Assembly (NCBI GenBank): GCA_964017045.1 | Contig: OZ024798.1 | Location: 32,893,050-32,957,049, forward strand | Direction: 5' to 3' | Source of the DNA: Omphiscola glabra | Taxonomy: Eukaryota; Mollusca; Gastropoda; Lymnaeidae | Length of the DNA: 64,000 nucleotides | In this document: piece by piece, positions 57,790 to 64,000 of the stretch | Layout of the letters: every line of letters begins with the position of its first letter | How positions within the stretch are numbered: the stretch's first letter is position 1 | Notes under the pieces: model-generated | Databases searched by the model: none | What the model was told of the DNA's origin: nothing | What the model saw: only the letters and a program-made list of their open reading frames with translations | Position numbers and translations under genes: made by a program

Positions 57790-58438
57790 TGTGCTACCAT
57801 TTTGTTATCAACATGGAGAAATTAATCTCTTATTTAAGTTAATGGCTCGTTCTGAAACAGTACACACCAAAAGACGATACCAAATGATATATGCAATAAC
57901 AAAGAATACGATACTCAAACCAGGGCTAATTACAATTAATATGTTCTAATGTGTTAATTATAATAAATTACAAAATCAAAAGAATTATACTTAAAACTAT
58001 TGACTTACAGTATATTGTTTGGCGGGTACCGGGTACGATGTTAATAAAAATACAATGTGCAAAAGTGGTACAATGATGAAAAGAAATCTACACACACAGA
58101 GTAAACAAAGCTCTGTCTAGTAGCAAAAATAACACACGCTCCAAGTCTAATGATAAATGATCTGCCTCTCGCTGTCTTTTGTCTCCACACGCTTTTATAG
58201 TCTATTCTACTCTTTTATCGAGAACCGCCTTACGCATTGTTTTCCTTTCCAGTGTTATCCATATTTTTCTACCATTTTCGAAAATGAACAGACTATGGAT
58301 TTGTCAACTGTAGCCGAGGTCAAAAAGGAGACTATTTTAGCTACATACACCCTAATAATAGCGCAGTATAGCCTAACTGGGTCAAACACAGCTCACAGCA
58401 CTTGGAAAGAATGAAGCGATCAAGTCGCCTACATAACA
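57790..58438 (+). mobile_element. Solo LTR, copy 3
   Basis: A 649-bp member of the same family, starting tgtgctacc and ending cctacataaca. It shares atggagaaattaatctct, gggctaattacaatta and gtacaatgatgaaaag with 33560-34190. No matching 5-bp direct repeat is visible (gtccc before, ccatc after), so either the flanks have changed or the copy has recombined. It lies in the presumed first intron of the KCNQ1-like gene. Confidence 0.75.
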
Positions 58439-59229
58439 CCATCCCCCAAAGAAACTGAAGTGCCCCCCCCCCCCCCGAGAAAAAAATGTGTATAACAGCA
58501 AGACAAAAATATATTTCATTAAATAACTACTCAATCATTATTATAACCCCTTTTATAAAATTAATGAAATAGTTTAATCAATGAAGTATCAATACGCTCC
58601 TTATATTTGATGATCCGAATTTCTTGAGTAAAATCTAGATGCAGCAATCGATTCTAAATACCGTATTTTCTTCCAAAAAAGGGCCGCTCCTAGGTTTAAG
58701 CTGCACCACTATTTCCCTTTGTTCACATGTATTGGTAATTTTGGTTATTAATTGTTTGCAACCAGTGTTTGTTTAAGACATCCTTCTAGTAGGTGTGGGA
58801 ACTTCCCCCCCCCCCCCGGAGCAAGTCAGCCCCCCCCACCCGGAGCAAGTCAACTTCCCCCACCCCCGAAGAAAAAACTGATAAAAACAAAACAAAAATT
58901 TAAATTTTTTCTTTTATTATCGAAATTGTCATTTTTAAAACATTTTTTCTCAAAGATGTGTAAATGGTATCTTTAATCTAATACAATTAACGTAATCGTG
59001 GAACCAACGAGTTATCTATACATTCATATAATTTTTTTCTTTTACAAAATTTTATACCGGGAATTTTATTTAAATTTTTTTTTGCGTAGCATACTTACAT
59101 TAAAGATTGGAAAAAGGGGGGGGGGGAGTGCGGCCAATACTCGGAATAATACGGAATTAAACTAACTTTCCATCGCTCTAAGAAAGGCCTTAATTTTGAA
59201 TTTGCTCTTGCCAACTATCAACCATGGGC
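58439..59229. other. Spacer with C-rich repeats
   Basis: Poly-C at about 58464-58475 and three loose copies of a ccccggagcaagtca motif at 58806-58870. The rest is AT-rich. Confidence 0.5.
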
Positions 59230-59413
59230 CAGTGGCGTAGCTAGCTTAACTCGCGCCCGGGGCACAATACCTTTTTAGCGCCCCCCAAAACCTTTTTAGC
59301 GCCCCCCTATTCGAAAACCATACCATATTATAGTAAAATATACCATTTGGCGCCCCTTTGTGAGTAGCGCCCGGGGCATGATGCCCCCCTTGCCCCCCCT
59401 CACTACGCCACTG
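59230..59413 (-). mobile_element. Nonautonomous hAT miniature element, CAGTGGCGTAGC family, complete copy in reverse
   Basis: A 184-bp reverse-orientation copy of the 19019-19192 element: it begins cagtggcgtagctag and ends ctcactacgccactg, with the shared interior cgaaaaccatacc. A perfect 8-bp target duplication, ccatgggc, lies at 59222-59229 and 59414-59421. A short internal duplication (cctttttagcgcccccc twice) is present. Confidence 0.92.
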
Positions 59414-59466
59414 CCATGGGCAATATATTTTAGATTTCTATTTCTTTATAATATAAGATCAACTTT

Positions 59467-59660
59467 ATCGGTTACCGGAAATTTGTATGAAAGAAATTTC
59501 GTCGACGGAAAATTGATCGACGGAAGTTTGATCGTATTTTTTTTTCAATTCTCACGATCAAATTTTTGTCAACTTTCTTTTAGAACCGACGATACTATAT
59601 AGTAAAACAAAATAATCAATTTTCCCGTCGACGAACTTTCTTTCAAAGAAATTTCCGAAT
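59467..59660. mobile_element. Palindromic foldback element, shortened copy
   Basis: Arms ccggaaatttgtatgaaag and ctttcaaagaaatttccg enclose cgtcgacggaaaattgatcg and ctatatagtaaaacaaaata, the latter shared with 23589-23879. Shorter and more diverged than that copy. Confidence 0.7.
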
Positions 59661-60537
59661 ACGAACTTTAAACCCTAGGGCACGGTGTTAACTGTAAATT
59701 GTATTCATGTTTTAAGAATATAGTAATTAGTAAAATTTTTGCCTTGTAGAAACAATTTATACAAGTTGCCATTTTGAATTTTTCTACCAAACAGAACTTG
59801 TTTCCTCTTTTTTTTTTATTTGGTTAAACTCAGGATATATTTAGAAAAGTAATTAGTATCTTAGTCTTCCTTTTTGTGAAAAAACAACTTTTTGATTGAA
59901 AATATTTTTTTTTTCTTTATTAATGAATCATTTTACCTAAAAATAGTTTAATAAATAATATATCATACAACAACAATACTATTAAGTTTCAACTAAGAAT
60001 ATAGCATTTTTATCAACACAACCAGGTTGAGAGACAGCTAATAAAATTTCAGCTTTCCCATTAAGTACTAATAACTAAAAATTAGGTTTGCGAATAAAAT
60101 GAAGCAATGCATTTTTAGGTTATCAAAACTTTAACGGGGAAGGACTCAGATACCCTTCTCAGCACACTCACCCAGCTATCGCATTTGCTCGGGAGCCTTC
60201 GACTCCCTCAATTGCTGCTTTACGCACCGAACTGCACCACTTGATTTTGAATTTTTAAGAAATGTACGGGGAGGGGTTACCTCTCCCACAGACCCCTCCC
60301 CATTTTCGTTTGGTAGCCGATCACGCCCTCAATTTCTTCCCGCCTACCCTGATCAAATTGATAGCGTCGGCACCTTACAATGGATGTTAGTTATGAAAAT
60401 GATTTTCTTGAATTGACGAATATATTATTTTCCTTCAATTTCGAATGCATAGTTAAGCTGTAAAGATGTCAAGTATACGACTTGGTCGTAACCAAAAGCA
60501 CATCCTCAACAGGTATAGACGATCCTGGACGCCTTTA
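59661..60537. other. AT-rich spacer, no gene seen
   Basis: Unique sequence with several T runs; a short inverted pair (gggaggggtta / cccctcccc) lies near 60271-60302. Confidence 0.4.
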
Positions 60538-60678
60538 TGCCTAATTTTGGCACTGCCGCCCCCGCCCCCCACATCCCACAACAAAACTCAGCAGCAGGCC
60601 TAAAATGCCGCCCTTCAAAAAAAATGAAAGACATCCCCGAATTCGGACCCACCTCTGCCCACCCTTCTTACGCCACTG
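60538..60678 (-). mobile_element. Possible one-ended relic of a CAGTGGCGTAA-type element
   Basis: Ends ttcttacgccactg at 60665-60678, like the terminus of the CAGTGGCGTAGC elements, and is preceded by a C-rich body. No matching opposite terminus was found, so this is a truncated copy at best. Confidence 0.3.
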
Positions 60679-61059
60679 TATAACTCAGTCTATAACTCTT
60701 GGCGGTATGAAGCTCTTTTCTCTCGGTTCTCAGGTGACATCCCACAAGTGCATTTACCTGTTGGTACAAATGACATCAGAAAGAAAACATGGTGCATTGC
60801 ATTGCTGTGACTCCCTGTGGCGTCAGTGCGACGTCAGACCCGGGGTGGGGGGTCCAGTTTTGAAATGGGATCCCGGTGTATATAATGTGAAAGGGAATTG
60901 TTGACAAAAGTGATGAGAGGTTACAATCTCATGCGTCATAAGGGTAACGCTTTCCTGAAGGATACCTGGCCCCGTTGCTAGTATCCATGCTGTCTCAATC
61001 GTTTCGATACACATTATTAAACATCATTTGTCCAATGATATTTTGTAGAGGCGTAAATC
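60679..61059. other. Intronic spacer, no gene seen
   Basis: Unique sequence, nothing recognised. Confidence 0.45.
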
Positions 61060-61695
61060 AATCTGATGGATGGTGATGGTGGTGCTGGTAATGGTGTTGC
61101 TGCTGGTGGTGGTGGTGCTGCTGATGGTGGTACTGCTGCTGGTCGTTGTTGTGCTGTTGGTCGTGGTAGTGCTGCTGGTGGTGGTGCTGCTGCTAGTGGT
61201 GGTGCTGCTGCTGCTGGTGGTGGTGGTGCTGCTGCTTCTGGTGTTGTTCATGCTGGTGGTGGTGGTGTAGGTGCTGGTGGTGGTGGTGTAGGTGCTGGTG
61301 GTGGTGGTGTAGGTGGTGGTGATGCTGCTGGTCGTTGTTGTGCTGTTGGTGGTGGTAGTGCTGCTGGTGGTGGTGCTGCTGCTAGTGGTGGTGCTGCTGC
61401 TGGTGGTGGTGGTACTGCTGCTGCTGGTGGTGGTGGTGGTGCTGCTGCTTCTGGTGTTGTTCATGCTGCTGGTGGTGGTGTAGGTGCTGGTGGTGGTGGT
61501 GTAAGTGGTGGTGATGTTGCTGGTCGTTGTTGTACTGCTGCTGGTGGTGCTGCTGCTGCTTTTGGTGGTGCTGCTGGTGGGGGTGGCGCTGCTTGTCGTT
61601 GGTGTGCTGGTTGTGGTGGTACTGCCGGTGGTGGTGGTCCTCTTTGTGGTGGTGGTGCTGCTGGTAGTGGTGGACCTGCTGGTGGTGGTGGACAC
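61060..61695 (+). repeat. GGT/GCT trinucleotide-type low-complexity array
   Basis: Built from ggtggtggt, gctgctgct and gttgttgt triplets. A larger block starting gctggtcgttgttgtgctgt is present at about 61138 and again at about 61328, so segmental duplication contributed. Open frames occur on both strands (Gly/Ala-, Val/Leu- or Thr/Ser-rich) as by-products. Confidence 0.95.
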
Positions 61696-62666
61696 ATATT
61701 TCGATACAGTCGAGTTTTATATCATTATTTTAAGGGGTTTAGCAGACCCCTATATATATTTTTTGAAGCGGCCTGTCATAAAGTGGACAAGAATTTACTG
61801 ACAAATCCTCCCTTCTCAACCGTTCTGAAACTACGTATCCAAAGCTACTTTGGAAAATTGAGACCTGATCTAGATGTGCTTAACAAACAAAATTTGGGAT
61901 TTGTTGTGGTGAGAAGGGGAGGGATGTGTTAGAGGGGTGGAGGGTATGTGTGGAAGGAGATTGAGAGGGTGTGTGTGAGTCGAGATGGGAAGGGTATGCG
62001 TGGGAGGAGTTGGGGAAGGAATATGTGGGAGGAAATGGGGAGGGTACTGGTGGGAGGAGTACAAATATCATAATACTTAGGCGCCGGAAATTAGGCACGC
62101 TCTCTGTATTATGACGCTTTACACCAGACAACATTTTGCCCCCTGTATCGTGCCCAAAGCTAAAATTTGGCAGGGATTTTCTCGTGGCACGACTACCAGC
62201 GCCTGCGTCACAAACAGCTAGAATCGTTGTCCACGGGCGATGTTTCCAGGATTGCTGTAGCGCTGGTGGGTTGCGGGCCTTGATGCTGGCCGATGATTCT
62301 CATTTATTTACTTTGTACTCCATGGGGGGAGAAAAATACGTGTATCCGATTTCAATCTCGGATGAGCTATGTGCGGACTCTGGAATATTTAAAGTTAGCT
62401 AAGGTTAGATGAAGGTTCTTTACGCTTAATGGGTTTCTCTTGATTCTTTCCATAATTTCAACTCCCTTTGTTGTGTGCTTGTTGTTTTGTTGTTGTTGTT
62501 ATGGCTAGGGATTGCTCTGGCGTCAAATGGCGAACTTCTTGCCGTTGTCGAAATGCGACCTTGGCCTGTGATGAAATGTAGAAAGAATTTACGCTGAAGA
62601 GGGGGGGGGGGAATCATTCATTCCATTTTCTGCCTTAAGAATTTTTATACAAAAACTTCTTTTGTA
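61696..62666. other. Spacer, no gene assigned
   Basis: 61920-62060 is a loose gggaggagtggggag purine repeat. 62136-62402 has an 88-codon open frame in balanced sequence (KLKFGRDFLVARLPAPASQT), which I do not recognise. Poly-G at about 62602-62610. Confidence 0.3.
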
Positions 62667-62880
62667 TGATGTCATGTGCAGAACTCTTGTGTGATGACAT
62701 ATGATATCATGTGCAGAACTCTTGTGTGATGACATATGATATCATGTGCAGAACTCTTGTGTGATGACATATGATATCATGTGCAGAACTCTTGTGTGAT
62801 GACATATGATGTCATGTGCAGAACTCTTGTGTGATAACATATGATGTCATGTGCAGAACTCTTGTGTGATGACATATGAT
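62667..62880 (+). repeat. 35-bp minisatellite
   Basis: Six units with cores atcatgtgcagaactcttgt and gtgatgacatatgat, almost identical. Confidence 0.96.
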
Positions 62881-64000
62881 ATGGATTTCATGTTTGATGT
62901 AACCTGTTTTGGATCCTTTACGATGTTTACGTGCCACCGCGATCTTTAATGGATTAGCGCCCCGACGACAGAGAAATATAGCCCCCATATGCCTTGGGAG
63001 ACATTAATTTAATATGGGACCACGACCGTATAGCACATCCTACAGTTCTGCACGTTGCAAAGGCATACCAGAGTAGTTAAGTCCAGTGTCGTCCAGATCT
63101 TGTTATGAGGTTAACTGGTCAACCGTTGTCACTTTTAGATATTGAACCAATGCATTGAAATGCTATCGCTGGCTTAAATGTGATATATCAGTATACGTTT
63201 GCCACCTGGGCAGCTGCGATCAAATTAGGACAACCGTTATATGCGGACACACGTTGAGACCATCATTGACGTTGAACTGCTTGCATCAGTTTTATAATCT
63301 ATATAAGAATGACCAATGCTGACCGTAACTCCAAAGAACCGAAAAGATTTAAATGTGTTCGGATTCTTAAAAAGAATCAGTTATTTTCTATTATTTCACG
63401 GAAACCGAATAAATTTAAATGCGCTAAAAAATATTACATATCCGCTTTTATTATAGTAAATGTTTAAGTATAATTATTATAAATTACAAATACATTTAAA
63501 GTAACAACTTAAGCATTTTATATGCGTTTGAAAGTTATTAAAAAAATAAACAAATAATGATCTAAGAATTACACCGTAATCTCATTTATCTGGAAATCCA
63601 AAACATCAGTTGTTTTTAGTGCGTTTTTAGTGCCTTGCTAATATTGCGAAATAAAATAAAAATTAATTTGTTTTAAATAAACACGCACATAACGTCGTAG
63701 CGCGAATCGTCTATTTTAGCCAAAACTCTTACATTTCTCAGATTTAACAACCACGCGTTACAAAACTGATAATGTATATTCCCCTTCTTAAAAGTAAGAT
63801 TAATAAATAGAATTGATTGCTTTTTAAATTGTTAATAAAACAAACAAAAATTTCAGCTTTGTATTTTTAACATTTAATAAGTTTTTAATTTTTTGTATTC
63901 AAAAACTTTAACTTTATTAGATTTATAACGTACCTTTTAAATATACTTCTAATAAAAAAATGCCGTTTAAGTCAATCATTGCAGCGAAACTCCATAGCCA
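62881..64000. other. AT-rich end of window, no gene seen
   Basis: Unique sequence becoming strongly AT-rich after 63300. No exon or element recognised. Confidence 0.5.

Larger units (their letters stand above)
55009..64000 (+). other. Probable first intron of the KCNQ1-like gene (5' part)
   Basis: The intron opens with gtaagtatag directly after the coding exon. No later KCNQ exon (S1-S6 or GYGD pore signature) was recognised up to the end of the window, so the intron would be at least 9 kb. It holds several minisatellites, a solo LTR, a hAT miniature element and a foldback element, listed separately. This is inference from the exon and donor. Confidence 0.6.

Noticed and set aside
61024..61932. 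A 288-codon Gly/Ala-rich frame and a 223-codon Thr/Ser-rich frame on the opposite strand
   Set aside because: Triplet low-complexity DNA gives open frames in most phases; there is no unique domain, and the flanks read as unrelated spacer.
62136..62402. 88-codon open frame in balanced sequence
   Set aside because: No domain, splice or conservation evidence; lies in the presumed KCNQ1-like intron.

Overview
The window looks like eukaryotic nuclear DNA from an invertebrate with a repeat-rich genome, most likely a mollusc and plausibly a heterobranch gastropod. That placement is inferred, not proven. It rests on one intron-bearing exon of an animal KCNQ1-type potassium channel, on SPIN-like hAT miniature elements (a group reported from tetrapods, a triatomine bug and a pond snail), on a tRNA-headed SINE, and on several animal LINE and hAT relics. 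No bacterial-style genes, operons, rRNA genes or intact tRNA genes were seen.

The main constituent is tandem repeat. I count more than 55 separate minisatellite arrays with units from 13 to 63 bp. Together they cover roughly 21 kb, about one third of the window. Most long open frames here are by-products of arrays whose unit is a multiple of three, or of any unit read through three phases; they are not presented as genes. The largest arrays are the 46-bp array (6643-8342), the 33-bp array (20113-21197), the transposase-embedded 33-bp array (24263-25180), the 24-bp array (4821-5560), the 27-bp array (102-852), the 17-bp array (42495-43290) and the linked 16-bp and 30-bp arrays (49677-50900).

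Interspersed elements make up the second layer. They are: hAT-type miniature elements with 8-bp target duplications (19019-19192, 59230-59413, 11649-11845, 23005-23273, 45404-45560, and more degraded copies); three copies of one solo-LTR family (28744-29356 on the minus strand, 33560-34190 and 57790-58438 on the plus strand), two with 5-bp target duplications; three copies of a palindromic foldback element (22560-22937, 23589-23879, 59467-59660); three LINE relics (32664-33410, 36436-36713, 39965-41640); and a minus-strand SINE (28230-28556). Two solo LTRs and one LINE lie inside minisatellite arrays and split them.

Two protein-level features stand out. At 23975-26062 lies a broken hAT-superfamily transposase gene whose middle is replaced by a 33-bp minisatellite. 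The array unit reads as the transposase's own His-rich segment, in the same frame, so the array appears to have grown from the gene's coding sequence. At 54467-55008 is the first coding exon of a KCNQ1-like voltage-gated potassium channel, ending at a good splice donor at the start of S1. Everything from 55009 to the end is probably its first intron, because no further channel exon was recognised.
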